From NCBI GenBank assembly GCA_026224775.1, contig JAMFRP010000009.1, positions 1-64,000 on the forward strand: a stretch of 64,000 bases of DNA, written 5' to 3'. The notes under the pieces are model-generated. The model did not search any database and had not been told where the DNA came from. It was given only the letters and a program-made list of their open reading frames with translations. Positions 1-8,654 of this stretch are shown piece after piece. The stretch comes from Bacteroidota bacterium. GTDB taxonomy: Bacteria; Bacteroidota; Bacteroidia; Sphingobacteriales; Sphingobacteriaceae. How positions within the stretch are numbered: position 1 is the stretch's first letter; the number at the start of each line of letters is the position of its first letter. Position numbers and translations under genes: made by a program.

Positions 1-798
1 GGACTGGATTCAGTTGCTTTTTACCGTAAAATTAACAGCGCCGAATTTTTGATAAATGATCCGGAAACTATTCAGGAACGTTTTGAACAAACCCGGGAAA
101 ATATAGACAACAGGTTGAACGTCTTGTTTTACCCCCATCAAATCCCGGTAGTAAAAATTAAACAGGGGCCGAAAGAATTGGTTGTGCACACGCCTGGTTT
201 TTACAGAGACGGAACATTTTATTATAATTTATCAGATAAGCCCTACAACAGCAGGCAGATCGGATGGCTTTTTCTTCATGAAGCGATACCGGGGCATCAT
301 TATCAAACCTCCATAAATGAGAAGGAGCCGCATAGTAGCGTGCAGGACCTTTTTTTTTACATAGGTTCCGCTGAAGGATGGGGGGCCTACGTGGAAAGAT
401 ATGGTAAGGAACTTGGTGTTTACAAAACGCCTTATGATGAGCTCGGCCACTGGGAATGGGATCTGGTAAGGGCGGTAAGAATCCCAATGGATATTGGAGT
501 GAATTATTATGGATGGACGGATCAGCAAGCGCTGGCGTTCTGGAAAAAGCATGTAAATAATCAGGATGACATTGCCATGCGCGAAATTCAAAGGGTAAGG
601 CACTGGCCGGCTCAGGCCATTACCTACAATTACGGTGCTGCACAAATAGCCCAATGGAAAGCCGCATTACAGGTCAAATTAGGAGATAAATTTAATACAA
701 AGGATTTTCATGAGTGGGTTCTGGCAAACATTTCATTGCCGTTTGCCATCGCCAGAGAAGGTGTATTTAAAGAAGCTGCATTAAAAACCAGCAATTAG
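1..798 (+). CDS. DUF885 family metallopeptidase-like protein, 5'-truncated
   Basis: C-terminal part of a DUF885 protein; the reading frame is open from base 1, so the true start lies outside the window. The key motif is FLHEAIPGHHYQ (around codon 92 of the visible frame), a zincin-like HE...HH signature typical of DUF885. Conserved blocks with Tyr/Trp-rich sequence (SAEGWGAYVERYG) follow, as in this family. DUF885 proteins of Bacteroidota are usually about 550-600 aa and often exported, so more than half the protein is probably missing here. Family membership is clear; substrate is unknown, and peptidase activity is inferred only from the metal-site motif. It is not linked to the T6SS locus, which starts 650 bp further on and on the other strand. 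Confidence 0.85.
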   Translation, partial: GLDSVAFYRKINSAEFLINDPETIQERFEQTRENIDNRLNVLFYPHQIPVVKIKQGPKELVVHTPGFYRDGTFYYNLSDKPYNSRQIGWLFLHEAIPGHHYQTSINEKEPHSSVQDLFFYIGSAEGWGAYVERYGKELGVYKTPYDELGHWEWDLVRAVRIPMDIGVNYYGWTDQQALAFWKKHVNNQDDIAMREIQRVRHWPAQAITYNYGAAQIAQWKAALQVKLGDKFNTKDFHEWVLANISLPFAIAREGVFKEAALKTSN

Positions 799-1451
799 GC
801 CATTTTTTTAGCGATACAGAAAATAAAGCCCAATGCGCTTTGAACCGGTCATTTTTTTGTAGATATAGGTTTGATATTTAGAATTGTTTAAAGGTGCCAA
901 TTGTGCCCCCCGATTCTCCAATGAAAGGATTAAACCCCATTAATTTTTTCAATTATTTTTCGCATTTATAATCGCCTCAACATCAACAACAAAAGTCGAC
1001 CGATTGCGTGTCCCCGCTACCTTTAACCCTTGTAGTAAATTGACCATCAATTCATTACAAGGGGTTTTTATTAAAAACAGGTGCATTTTTTAATATTCTA
1101 CTGCTTCGATTTTTCGTAAATACATTTAATGCTTGATTGATATGTATAATAAGGTACTCATCAAAATAATATCACAAACCTAGAAGTAACGCCCGTCTGA
1201 TATGTTTGAGTAACAGTTATATGATTTATAATATCAGCAAATGGTTCTTCATCTTCAAGAATAATCGATTGAAGCACCCTTGTATCGTTGGCTAAATATC
1301 CGATATAATAAAATCCAATTTGTTTTCACTGAACGTAACTCCGCTCAACCCGGGATAGCCAGATGTAACCCGACGTAATGCAATAAATAAATTGCGGAGT
1401 AAAATCAAAAGCCCTCATTCCATCATATAGAGCATAACAGATATTCTGGAA
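799..1451. other. Intergenic stretch without an intact gene
   Basis: 650 bp of AT-rich DNA between the DUF885 gene and the end of the T6SS cargo operon. It contains a stem-loop at 1025-1066 (AACCCTTGTA against TACAAGGGGTT, one extra G) followed by TTTTTATT, which could serve as a terminator, and a decayed reading frame at 1161-1325 on the minus strand. No tRNA, no transposase and no clear attachment site was seen. Confidence 0.5.
1161..1325 (-). pseudogene. Decayed C-terminal gene fragment
   Basis: A 54-codon open stretch on the minus strand, bounded by in-frame stops and lacking any start codon, has protein-like composition (for example LANDTRVLQSIILEDEEPF and QTYQTGVTSRFVIL). It looks like the conserved tail of a larger protein whose front part is lost or frameshifted. 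I do not recognise the family. It may equally be a chance open frame; the regular hydrophobic/acidic pattern and lack of low complexity favour a relic. Confidence 0.3.
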
Positions 1452-2525
1452 TTAATTATTTTGCGAATAAATTTCACCCTGTATCTTATGTAATTCTATC
1501 TTTTTATTATTTCCTTGTAAAAACACCTGGTAATGATCGTTACCCCTGTTTACCTGCACCAACAATTCGCCCTGACCTTGATTGTCCTTACCGTATATTT
1601 CTTCATAGGCTTTAACAATCTCGGCAGGCTCAAATGTTATTCCTAATTGAAATCCCTGTTTCTTCCCTGCCAATCGCAAGCTCCAATTAAAGTTAAGGCT
1701 CCTTATCCTCGCCCTATCAGTGTATTCAATCTTATTAACACCGGCACTATCTATTTCTTCCTGTTCTCCATTCAAAAAATCCATTACGATAGTTCCGATT
1801 TTAACCGGCTCGTACTGATCAAATACAATTTTGGGGCGCATGCTAAAATGCTCTCTATATTTATCCCACAAGCCATAAGGGATACCATTTTTAGCTAAAT
1901 TATTGGTTATAGCGGTGTCTTTTAACTGATCTTTTGTGTATTGAGTACGGGTGAATTTATAATCAGACCTACCCGAAAATTCTTTCATATCAACATCAGT
2001 TTTATGGGCCTTAAAGCTGGCTATATCTACCTGATGCCCGGCCCCCGAAAGCCATACCACAACCATGCCCCCCGGCGCCATACCTACTATGATTTCTTTA
2101 AAAGTCGAAGTAATGGGTTTGTTAATTCCATAATCAAAATCAGGCCATCCCTTTTTAAAAAGGGATAATATTTTATCATGCGGTAATACAAAACTACCGG
2201 TATAAAACTGGTCTTCGGTGTATGACAGCCAGGTAACATTTAACCTTACCGGAATGGCTTTTAGCTCATCACCTACTTGTACGCTTGCTACATTGTCACC
2301 CCATTGACTGCCTTTGTAACCAACAGATGCAGTTGGTGATGAAACGCTCGTACTATCCGCATTAACAAATGACAACATGGAATATTCCATTGGATAATTG
2401 GGTACCCCCGCTGCGCCCGGGTTCCAGTCAAATTTCTCTTCGTCCATTGTTTTTTTAGTAAGATTTTGGCAAGATGCAAAACAGCATGATAGCAGTATTA
2501 AACATATTAAAAATATATTTCTCAT
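1452..2525 (-). CDS. DUF2931 family lipoprotein, putative immunity to the adjacent lipase effector
   Basis: 357 aa. A start at 2525 gives a lipoprotein signal (MRNIFLICLILLSCCFASC, lipobox FASC); longer frames add an unlikely leader inside the upstream gene. Conserved DUF2931 blocks are visible: FDWNPGAAGVPNYP near the N-terminus, LNVTWLSYTEDQFYTGSF, and IIVGMAPGGMVVVWLSG in the centre. The start is one base past the stop of the Tle1-like lipase gene, so the two are translated from one message. DUF2931 proteins often sit next to T6SS cargo genes; a periplasm-exposed lipoprotein directly behind a phospholipase gene is a natural immunity candidate. The family is well supported, the immunity role is inference from position and export signal. 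Confidence 0.8.
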   Translation of the reverse strand: MRNIFLICLILLSCCFASCQNLTKKTMDEEKFDWNPGAAGVPNYPMEYSMLSFVNADSTSVSSPTASVGYKGSQWGDNVASVQVGDELKAIPVRLNVTWLSYTEDQFYTGSFVLPHDKILSLFKKGWPDFDYGINKPITSTFKEIIVGMAPGGMVVVWLSGAGHQVDIASFKAHKTDVDMKEFSGRSDYKFTRTQYTKDQLKDTAITNNLAKNGIPYGLWDKYREHFSMRPKIVFDQYEPVKIGTIVMDFLNGEQEEIDSAGVNKIEYTDRARIRSLNFNWSLRLAGKKQGFQLGITFEPAEIVKAYEEIYGKDNQGQGELLVQVNRGNDHYQVFLQGNNKKIELHKIQGEIYSQNN

Positions 2526-2526
2526 A

Positions 2527-4086
2527 TTATCCAGGTAAGATAAGTCTCTCTGTATGATTATTGACCAACCGCGGGAACATGGGGTGCAGAACGCCAAATA
2601 CAGTATCATAATTGGCATTCCAATGTAAATAACCGTGCCGCAATAACCGCAAATTTTGCTGGTTAGCTACATCAGTAGCAGCCGGTGATTTAGGGTTATT
2701 TACGGCTGAAGTATGCTGCTGGTTAAACACAAGCGGGGGGCCATTTTCAAATACTTGTTTTTCTAATACCGTATTTATAGCCTCCAATAGCTTATCCCCT
2801 TTTATAGATGTGTGTGATGATGGGTCTTCTATCTTTCCCTGATCAAAAGGTATTACATTATCCGGTGTATTTTTTTTAGTAAATTCAATAGCATGCCTGC
2901 ACATAAAATGTAAGGGAATAAAACTATAGCTATTGCGTACAGATGTGCGATGCCCCGATAATTCAAAAAGCGGCATATCACCCGCACTCTTAACAGTCGA
3001 GGTTAGCTCATCTTTGGTGTACCATCCTTGCGCTATTATTTCCTTCCGTTCGGTTTCCATATCAACATCGGAGCCTAAATCAATAGCAGTTTCTATTTCA
3101 TTCATATTGTCAATATAGCAGCCCCCCACATCACTATGCACGCCCGGTAGGCTAAAGCTCTGGCCTTTATTGCCCGCGCTGGCAATTGTTGTAAGCGGAA
3201 AATTACCACGGTGTTCATCTGCGGCTGTGAAATGAATTGTTTTACGTGCCAGCGCCACTGCATTTAAATGTAGCTCAACAGTATTTTTCTTAAACTGGCT
3301 TGGTGTATCGGTACCCATTCCTGGTAAAAAAAGCCCTTGATTATAGGAAGCCACGCAATCAAATAGCCCGGCAAAACGAATGACTACATTATTTATCTGT
3401 AGCTGATCTTTTTTTGCATATGCCCCAAGATATCCCCGTATCGGAAACTCTGAAAAATCTGTTGGGTTATGCATATCATCTTTATATGATGTTAACGTTT
3501 CTCCTCCGCCGAACTCTCCGCCGGGTACATAAGTAGTCACCACTTCAGCTTTATAGGCAGCTTTAGTTATTTCATATATAAAATGCCTGGCAGCTGCTGC
3601 CCCACGGCTAAAGCCAAACACATCTACAATAAGGTTATCTATAGTGTGGGTGTTCTTATTTATGGCTAACTTATTAAGCTTGTCAGCCATCCATTGGCAA
3701 CCTTTCTTAACTCTTGCAGGTACACCAGTGTTACCGCTGCCTGTAGCTGTCCCCTTACTATCGTCTTCCTTCAAATTATCTGTTCCTATTCCTTCAACAT
3801 AATATTTGAATACATATTTGCCTTGATTTTCCGTGAAGTTATTCCACAACCGGGCTACATTTGAATAGTCGTTCTCATAACTGCTGCCTTGATGATCAGT
3901 ATTTTGTTCATAAACAGTTTGCTTTTCCTGCTTTTTATCAGAAATTTTACTGGCAGCAATACGCGCGTCCGTATTATTTTTATTATTACCCGTACCATCA
4001 AAAAACATTGACATGGTAACATTTATGCCAGGTACTGGATTTGTTTTTTGATGGCCCGTGCCTGAATCTATTTTTGCTAAACCCAT
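2527..4086 (-). CDS. Tle1-like (DUF2235) T6SS phospholipase effector
   Basis: 519 aa alpha/beta hydrolase of the DUF2235 family. N-terminal MSMFFDGTGNNKNNTD (residues 25-40) is the family hallmark; the nucleophile motif GFSRG is at residues 158-162 (Ser160) followed by AAAARHF; acidic residues occur in AGLFDCVAS (about 239-247) and LPGVHSDVGG (313-322). DUF2235 includes the Tle1 phospholipases delivered by T6SS into the periplasm of rival cells. There is no signal peptide, as expected for a cytoplasmically loaded T6SS cargo. It follows a PAAR-like gene by 3 bp and precedes a DUF2931 lipoprotein by 1 bp, a typical spike tip - effector - immunity order. Enzyme class is well supported; delivery by this T6SS is inferred. 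Confidence 0.88.
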   Translation of the reverse strand: MGLAKIDSGTGHQKTNPVPGINVTMSMFFDGTGNNKNNTDARIAASKISDKKQEKQTVYEQNTDHQGSSYENDYSNVARLWNNFTENQGKYVFKYYVEGIGTDNLKEDDSKGTATGSGNTGVPARVKKGCQWMADKLNKLAINKNTHTIDNLIVDVFGFSRGAAAARHFIYEITKAAYKAEVVTTYVPGGEFGGGETLTSYKDDMHNPTDFSEFPIRGYLGAYAKKDQLQINNVVIRFAGLFDCVASYNQGLFLPGMGTDTPSQFKKNTVELHLNAVALARKTIHFTAADEHRGNFPLTTIASAGNKGQSFSLPGVHSDVGGCYIDNMNEIETAIDLGSDVDMETERKEIIAQGWYTKDELTSTVKSAGDMPLFELSGHRTSVRNSYSFIPLHFMCRHAIEFTKKNTPDNVIPFDQGKIEDPSSHTSIKGDKLLEAINTVLEKQVFENGPPLVFNQQHTSAVNNPKSPAATDVANQQNLRLLRHGYLHWNANYDTVFGVLHPMFPRLVNNHTERLILPG

Positions 4087-4089
4087 AAA

Positions 4090-4560
4090 TTAATTATTTT
4101 GAGGATTATTGCCTTTACTTAATTGTTTAGTATTTACCAAAGGATTTAATTGAGCGGTAGTATTACTATTGGCTTGTTGTACATCCTGCCCACTTGGCGA
4201 AGCGGTTTGTCCATGCCAGGTAATAGTTATGCAATCTTTTGCTCCTGTAGGACAAGTAGCCTTGCTGCTATCAATCAAAGGATGACCACCGGTTTCAATG
4301 GTTACTTTATCATAAAAATCACTCCACTCAGTTACATTTACTTTACATGCGTTGTTATTCATTTTACTGCAATCACCAAAAAATGGGGACTCAAAGGGTT
4401 GTCCTAATTCTTTATGTGTAGCTAATAATTTTTCGCCACCCTGTGGGTCATTTATATAATGCTTCTTTTGAGTGAGCACTTTAAACTTGGCAGGTGATTT
4501 GCCAAATTTGCACTGGCACATTGCACCGGCGCATATCATAAATCCTGTTTTATTACCCAT
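4090..4560 (-). CDS. DUF4280 PAAR-like protein, T6SS spike tip
   Basis: 156 aa. The N-terminal sequence GAMCQCKFGKSPAKFKV, the YINDPQGGEKLLATHKELG block and the later TCPTGAKDCITITWHGQ match DUF4280, a PAAR-like domain of Bacteroidota T6SS loci. Repeated Cys residues (CQC, GDC, CK, TC, DC) probably bind a metal at the tip. The last 40 residues are a Gln/Asn/Ser-rich tail without domain signature. PAAR-like proteins cap VgrG and carry specific cargo; the gene immediately precedes the Tle1-like lipase, so it probably mounts that effector. Confidence 0.82.
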   Translation of the reverse strand: MGNKTGFMICAGAMCQCKFGKSPAKFKVLTQKKHYINDPQGGEKLLATHKELGQPFESPFFGDCSKMNNNACKVNVTEWSDFYDKVTIETGGHPLIDSSKATCPTGAKDCITITWHGQTASPSGQDVQQANSNTTAQLNPLVNTKQLSKGNNPQNN

Positions 4561-4580
4561 GTTCTTATTTTAATTAATCA

Positions 4581-5480
4581 CTAAAAAACAGACCACCAAC
4601 TTTTAGATTTTGCATCTTCCTTTTCAGGCGGTGGCGTTTCCTTTGTTTCAATTTGATAACCATTTAACCATAAATAATGTTCGCCTTTATCGGTAATAAC
4701 AGTTGCATGGCAACTAATGTTTCTGATAGTATGGCCAGGTATATCTATATCATAAGTAGCTTCAAGTTTCCCGCTTAAAAGCGTTTCGCCTTCAATTATA
4801 GTTGGGCCATCTAATGCAGCTTCAACAATTAATGCCTGTGACTTATTATCAAAGTTGGGCTTATCTATTTTGATTGTTCCATTAAAAACTAACGGTTCCT
4901 GAAACCCAAAAAACGGAAGATTAATTAACAGCGGTTTAATCTTTCCAATATCATATTGACCGATAATTGGGCTGAAGAATAACGAAAGCCAGAGATCTGT
5001 TGTTACTATTTTTTTTAATTGCTGCGGTTGGCTTAATGCATGTTCAGTTGCATCAATATATTGTAATGCTATACCCCCATCAAAATCCCGAAAGAGAATC
5101 TCTTTAGCTTCTGCAAAGCGTTTTTTTATTATTTCAGTATTAAGCAAACTTTTTATAATTCCATCCTTACTTGCTGTAAACACAAAAGGGTAGCAAGGTT
5201 CCGCACAGGCTATAGCTAATAATTCAAGAGGAGCTTCCGGCCTTTTATTGTCTAAAAAGATATTATTTTTAGATATTTCCCAGGTAGCAGCATCATCTTT
5301 AATCCCCTTACAGTGCATCAGCATATCATAATACATGCTTTTTTCACCCGAGGCAGATTGCCAGTTTACCTGCACACCATACATACGCTGCATATCCGAA
5401 TAATGCCACTGTACAACGGCTCCTTCTCTTTCATTGGGTTTTTCACCGGGGTTAAGTATTATGTCTGTTATAGCTGTCAT
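4581..5480 (-). CDS. Unknown 299-aa protein of the T6SS cargo island (adaptor candidate)
   Basis: I do not recognise a named family. The protein is soluble, with no signal peptide or membrane span. The N-terminal half is mixed alpha/beta with a Trp/Tyr-rich start (VQWHYSDMQRMYGVQVNWQ); the C-terminal third is beta-rich (GPTIIEGETLLSGKLEATYDIDIPGH) and ends in a charged linker and a WWSVF terminus. It lies 20 bp upstream of the PAAR-like gene in the same operon. In other T6SS loci this position is taken by effector chaperones or adaptors (DUF1795, DUF4123, DUF2169 types), but none of those signatures is visible. A role in loading PAAR plus lipase is inference only. Confidence 0.6.
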   Translation of the reverse strand: MTAITDIILNPGEKPNEREGAVVQWHYSDMQRMYGVQVNWQSASGEKSMYYDMLMHCKGIKDDAATWEISKNNIFLDNKRPEAPLELLAIACAEPCYPFVFTASKDGIIKSLLNTEIIKKRFAEAKEILFRDFDGGIALQYIDATEHALSQPQQLKKIVTTDLWLSLFFSPIIGQYDIGKIKPLLINLPFFGFQEPLVFNGTIKIDKPNFDNKSQALIVEAALDGPTIIEGETLLSGKLEATYDIDIPGHTIRNISCHATVITDKGEHYLWLNGYQIETKETPPPEKEDAKSKSWWSVF

Positions 5481-5553
5481 TTAAATCGTATATAGGGATA
5501 AATCATAAACCTATTTTTCTCATCCCTTTAGATTATTACTGTAACATTGGCTT

Positions 5554-6156
5554 TTAAAAGCGTAACGATTTTAGTATTCCTCTATATAATTTATCATCCA
5601 ATTTCATACCATCCGTGTAAATTTTTATTGTAATCTTTCCGTTTGATAGATATATATTTTCACACCCATCTAATATTTCAGAAGTAATATCTCCATTGCT
5701 TTGCGTAGTTGTGCCTCCCCTACAAACATGTATTTCCTGTAACCCTGTCCAGCCGATGCCACTTATTTTGTTAGCCTTTACACTGTCATTTAATGGAGTA
5801 TTAATATAGTAATCACCATTAGGAGGTTTATAATAATTATCCTGAGATAGTGTTGAGTCTAACGTCAGTTTATTAACTTCCATTATAAAAACAGTTCCTT
5901 TAGTTGCCGCGTATTTTTTCCGGGTGACCGGTGTTACTGCCTTGCAATTATAATAAGACTCATCGCTGCTTGGCGTTATTCTCAAGTAAGAGGGTATTGA
6001 AAATAAAAAGCCATACTTTTTATTAGTATAGGTACAAACCCGCGAGTTACGATTACTGGTTTTAGCCAGTGCAGCTGCGTTGCAAAAGAACAGGGCTATT
6101 ATTGTAGCGAGTAGTATAAGTTTTGTTGAACGATATAATTTATAATGATCTTTCAT
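5554..6156 (-). CDS. Secreted protein of unknown function in the T6SS cargo island
   Basis: 200 aa with a hydrophobic N-terminal segment (residues 13-30, LILLATIIALFFCNAAALA) ending in an ALA signal peptidase-like site, followed by a mature part with several Cys residues (RVCTYTNKKYGF, YYNCKAV, VCRGG, DGCEN) that may form disulfides. The mature part resembles small periplasmic proteins of the PsbP/lipoprotein-like type (IYLSNGKITIKIYTDGM) but no family is certain. It starts 15 bp after the second putative immunity gene and probably shares its transcript. A periplasmic protein in this position could be a further immunity factor. Confidence 0.6.
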   Translation of the reverse strand: MKDHYKLYRSTKLILLATIIALFFCNAAALAKTSNRNSRVCTYTNKKYGFLFSIPSYLRITPSSDESYYNCKAVTPVTRKKYAATKGTVFIMEVNKLTLDSTLSQDNYYKPPNGDYYINTPLNDSVKANKISGIGWTGLQEIHVCRGGTTTQSNGDITSEILDGCENIYLSNGKITIKIYTDGMKLDDKLYRGILKSLRF

Positions 6157-6171
6157 ATTAATTACAACAAG

Positions 6172-6510
6172 TTATTGTACAAAAAGGTCATTTGTTAAAA
6201 GACCTGCCGTCATATACCAGATGAAAATGTAAGCTGTTAAAAAAAATGCAAAACACAGAATAATTAATGCCGACAGATATACGCCCCAACGTATTTTAAT
6301 ATTTTTATATAATACATATATTATAAAGTATGAAATTGTGGTTGGGATGCTTAATGTAGGCCCATAATGCATAAAAATATGTAGTACCGATTTGAAAGTA
6401 ATATTTGGGACGGATGATCCTATATTCAATACAAGCCAAAGGGTGATAATTATATCTGACAATAAAAATACAATTATACTATAGCCCATTATTTTATATG
6501 TTTTTTTCAT
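6172..6510 (-). CDS. Small three-span membrane protein, putative immunity (copy 2)
   Basis: 112 aa, almost entirely hydrophobic, with three predicted spans (about residues 9-29, 48-68 and 78-102). It shares length, topology and an N-terminal pattern (MKxxxKI...ITxW) with the next gene upstream (6617-6964), so the two look like diverged duplicates. It lies directly behind a relic of a lipase effector tail (6515-6607), just as its paralogue lies behind the intact effector. That arrangement is what is expected of an immunity gene retained after loss of its own effector. Function is inferred from context only. Confidence 0.65.
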   Translation of the reverse strand: MKKTYKIMGYSIIVFLLSDIIITLWLVLNIGSSVPNITFKSVLHIFMHYGPTLSIPTTISYFIIYVLYKNIKIRWGVYLSALIILCFAFFLTAYIFIWYMTAGLLTNDLFVQ

Positions 6511-6514
6511 AGTC

Positions 6515-6607
6515 TTATTTTTTGCTGGTGGGTTTCCCAGAACTAAAAACGCTTTTTAATCCTTCTCCAACCTCATCTATTCAAAACCACGTATGAATTG
6601 AATTATG
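6515..6607 (-). pseudogene. Relic C-terminus of a second lipase effector
   Basis: In the 106-bp gap between the two small membrane protein genes, one minus-strand frame encodes a tail related to the end of the intact effector at 6967-8652: relic DEVGEGLKSVFSSG aligns with PEVESGLKGAFSSG, and relic HTWF with HTRF a few residues earlier. The relic carries a TGA where the intact gene has Trp codon TGG, has another stop just upstream, and ends in a proper TAA after a Lys-Lys tail, as the intact gene does. No other part of the effector remains. This is direct sequence evidence of a past effector-immunity tandem duplication followed by effector deletion. Confidence 0.75.
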
Positions 6608-6616
6608 CTATGAAAT

Positions 6617-6964
6617 TTAAAAACGAAACAATGAGCTTACAAACGATTCTTTATCTTCAATATTATAAAATATCATATGCAAAATAAACCAATAAGATAT
6701 AAAAATAAATAATACGAATATCAAAGCCATAGATAGTGTTGATAGAAATAAATTTTTTATTCTTTTCAATAAAAAGACAACCATTAAAAAAATTAAAGTA
6801 GTAATTACTCCAGCTGGTAGTCCTACTTGAGGTAATATTTTTATAATAGATTTGGTATCAAAATTCATTAGAATATGATCGCTTATATACCAAAAAGTTA
6901 TACCAATCGAAGTAATTGAAAATATTATCAAACTGATGATGATTATTTTTTGAGAATTTTTCAT
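6617..6964 (-). CDS. Small three-span membrane protein, putative immunity to the VgrG-linked lipase
   Basis: 115 aa with three strong hydrophobic segments (about residues 6-26, 46-68 and 75-98) and a short charged C-terminus (EDKESFVSSLFRF). It begins 2 bp after the stop of the lipase effector gene, so the two are co-translated. A membrane-embedded partner fits an effector that attacks membrane lipids. It is a paralogue of the protein at 6172-6510. No family name is recognised; immunity is inferred from position, size and topology. Confidence 0.68.
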   Translation of the reverse strand: MKNSQKIIIISLIIFSITSIGITFWYISDHILMNFDTKSIIKILPQVGLPAGVITTLIFLMVVFLLKRIKNLFLSTLSMALIFVLFIFISYWFILHMIFYNIEDKESFVSSLFRF

Positions 6965-6966
6965 AA

Positions 6967-8652
6967 TTATTTCTTTTTATAACCAGGATTTACTCCTGAA
7001 CTAAATGCGCCTTTTAACCCGCTTTCAACTTCAGGCCAAAACCGAGTATGGCTCAAACTATGTGATACCGTAGCTAAATAAGATATTGTTCCAGGTCTTT
7101 TGTCTATCTCCTTAATTTCTTTTTCATCTTTTTCGGTAACTAAATTTGCATTGTATTTAGCAACAAGTAATAAATATTTTTTCAAATTCCCTCCTAAAAT
7201 CTTAAGTTGTTTATCTAAGTCACCGGTTACAATATATTCAGCATAATTCACATAATCATAAATATTTGATATTTGAGACGGTTTAATAAACTGACTGAAT
7301 AACCTCATTAACAGATCTTCCAAATTATTACTATGTACAGCATTTTGTGTTCCTTTTAAAAAAGCATCAAATTGATCTTTTTTATTGCGAGAGTTATATT
7401 GGTCATATTTAAGGATAGGTACATCTAAAATAGATAGTTCTTTGGTTTGTTTTTTGGGATTCCAGGATGTCTCATCAATACTGTCAGTAATTCCCCTGCT
7501 TTCTCTAAAAATACCGGCCAATAAACTTAATATATAACTATCCTTAACACCACTTTTAATATCAAATAGAATATTTAAGACTTTTAAACCTTGAGTCAAA
7601 TTTAAATTTTCCAACCATGTTATTTTATCGTATTTTTCTTTTAAACCACTATAATTTTTATGTACATCATAAGTCCATTGAAGGAGATTATTTAAAAGAT
7701 TGACGAATGAGTTTTTTTCTTTTTGCAGATTAGAATTATCAATTTTTAGTGAATTAATATACTTGATAAACTCAGAGGTTATTAAGTTAATGCCCATGAA
7801 AGCATTTGTCATTTCTTTCCATGCCAAAATTGCTTTTTCCTCAGAATACCAACCTTCCAAGTAATTTGTAATAGCATGAGTATTTACACTTTTAATTGTT
7901 CTTATCCCTTCATCAAATTTATCTATTTGGAAGGATTTGAGCAGCCCTTCCAAATTCACCAAGCTGAAATCGGCTATAAGCTGTTGTGTTAAATCATATT
8001 CATTGTGTACGTTAATAATTTTGCACTCTTTGTGAAGTTTTACATGATTTAATTGATGCTTTTTCTGAAAAAAAGGAGTGGATAAATAAGTAATACTTTT
8101 AATTTTCCATAGTTTAGGGAATCTTTCATCTGTTACAATCAGGTTTGTAAACTGGTTGATTACATTTCCTCCATGTGAGTGCCCTATTAAATGAAGATGG
8201 GTTTCATGATTTTTATAAGCAGGGTATACTCTCATAAATAAATCCAACAAACGATCTGCCGCTTTATTTCTTTCTTCTGTATTGTTAGCACCAGACCAGC
8301 TAAAAAAACTACCTTCTATATGCAAATCAAGATACTGCGGTGCTAATTCCTTTGTTTTTTCCCAAAAGCTTTGCAGGCCGTCTTGCCAATAGGTTGTATT
8401 TGCTTGATGTTTTAAACCGGCGATGTTTAAAGGATCTGTAGTTCCTGCAACAAACATTACAACATCAACAATTCCTTTTTTATGCGGCGGAGACTTAGGC
8501 GCACCAAATTTAACACCTTTATTTGCCCCAGATTCAAGTACACTTTTGCCTGCGGTATTTATAATATGCCTTCCTGCATAAATATTGTAGTCGCCATCAA
8601 CGGTTTCTGTAATGGAGCCACCGGCTGTTTCTGAATAATTGCCTCCAGCCAT
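6967..8652 (-). CDS. T6SS alpha/beta-hydrolase (lipase-like) effector with VgrG-like N-terminal strand
   Basis: 561 aa. Residues 1-45 (NYSETAGGSITETVDGDYNI and the following IINTAGKSVLES) have the short repeating beta-strand pattern of VgrG tail needles. Residues 60 onward form an alpha/beta hydrolase: GIVDVVMFVAGTTDP, FFSWSGANN, and the nucleophile motif GHSHG at 157-161 (Ser159) followed by GNVINQF, then SITYLSTPFF. The C-terminal 300 residues are helical with no recognised domain. It starts 2 bp after the VgrG stop and is followed by a small membrane protein. The layout indicates a VgrG-carried lipase with its immunity gene. The GxSxG hydrolase call is strong; substrate and exact Tle class are not determined. 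Confidence 0.8.
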   Translation of the reverse strand: MAGGNYSETAGGSITETVDGDYNIYAGRHIINTAGKSVLESGANKGVKFGAPKSPPHKKGIVDVVMFVAGTTDPLNIAGLKHQANTTYWQDGLQSFWEKTKELAPQYLDLHIEGSFFSWSGANNTEERNKAADRLLDLFMRVYPAYKNHETHLHLIGHSHGGNVINQFTNLIVTDERFPKLWKIKSITYLSTPFFQKKHQLNHVKLHKECKIINVHNEYDLTQQLIADFSLVNLEGLLKSFQIDKFDEGIRTIKSVNTHAITNYLEGWYSEEKAILAWKEMTNAFMGINLITSEFIKYINSLKIDNSNLQKEKNSFVNLLNNLLQWTYDVHKNYSGLKEKYDKITWLENLNLTQGLKVLNILFDIKSGVKDSYILSLLAGIFRESRGITDSIDETSWNPKKQTKELSILDVPILKYDQYNSRNKKDQFDAFLKGTQNAVHSNNLEDLLMRLFSQFIKPSQISNIYDYVNYAEYIVTGDLDKQLKILGGNLKKYLLLVAKYNANLVTEKDEKEIKEIDKRPGTISYLATVSHSLSHTRFWPEVESGLKGAFSSGVNPGYKKK

Positions 8653-8654
8653 AA

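Noticed and set aside
799..1451. Possible attachment site or integration scar near 1025-1066
   Set aside because: The inverted repeat is short and imperfect; no integrase, tRNA end or direct repeat supports it.
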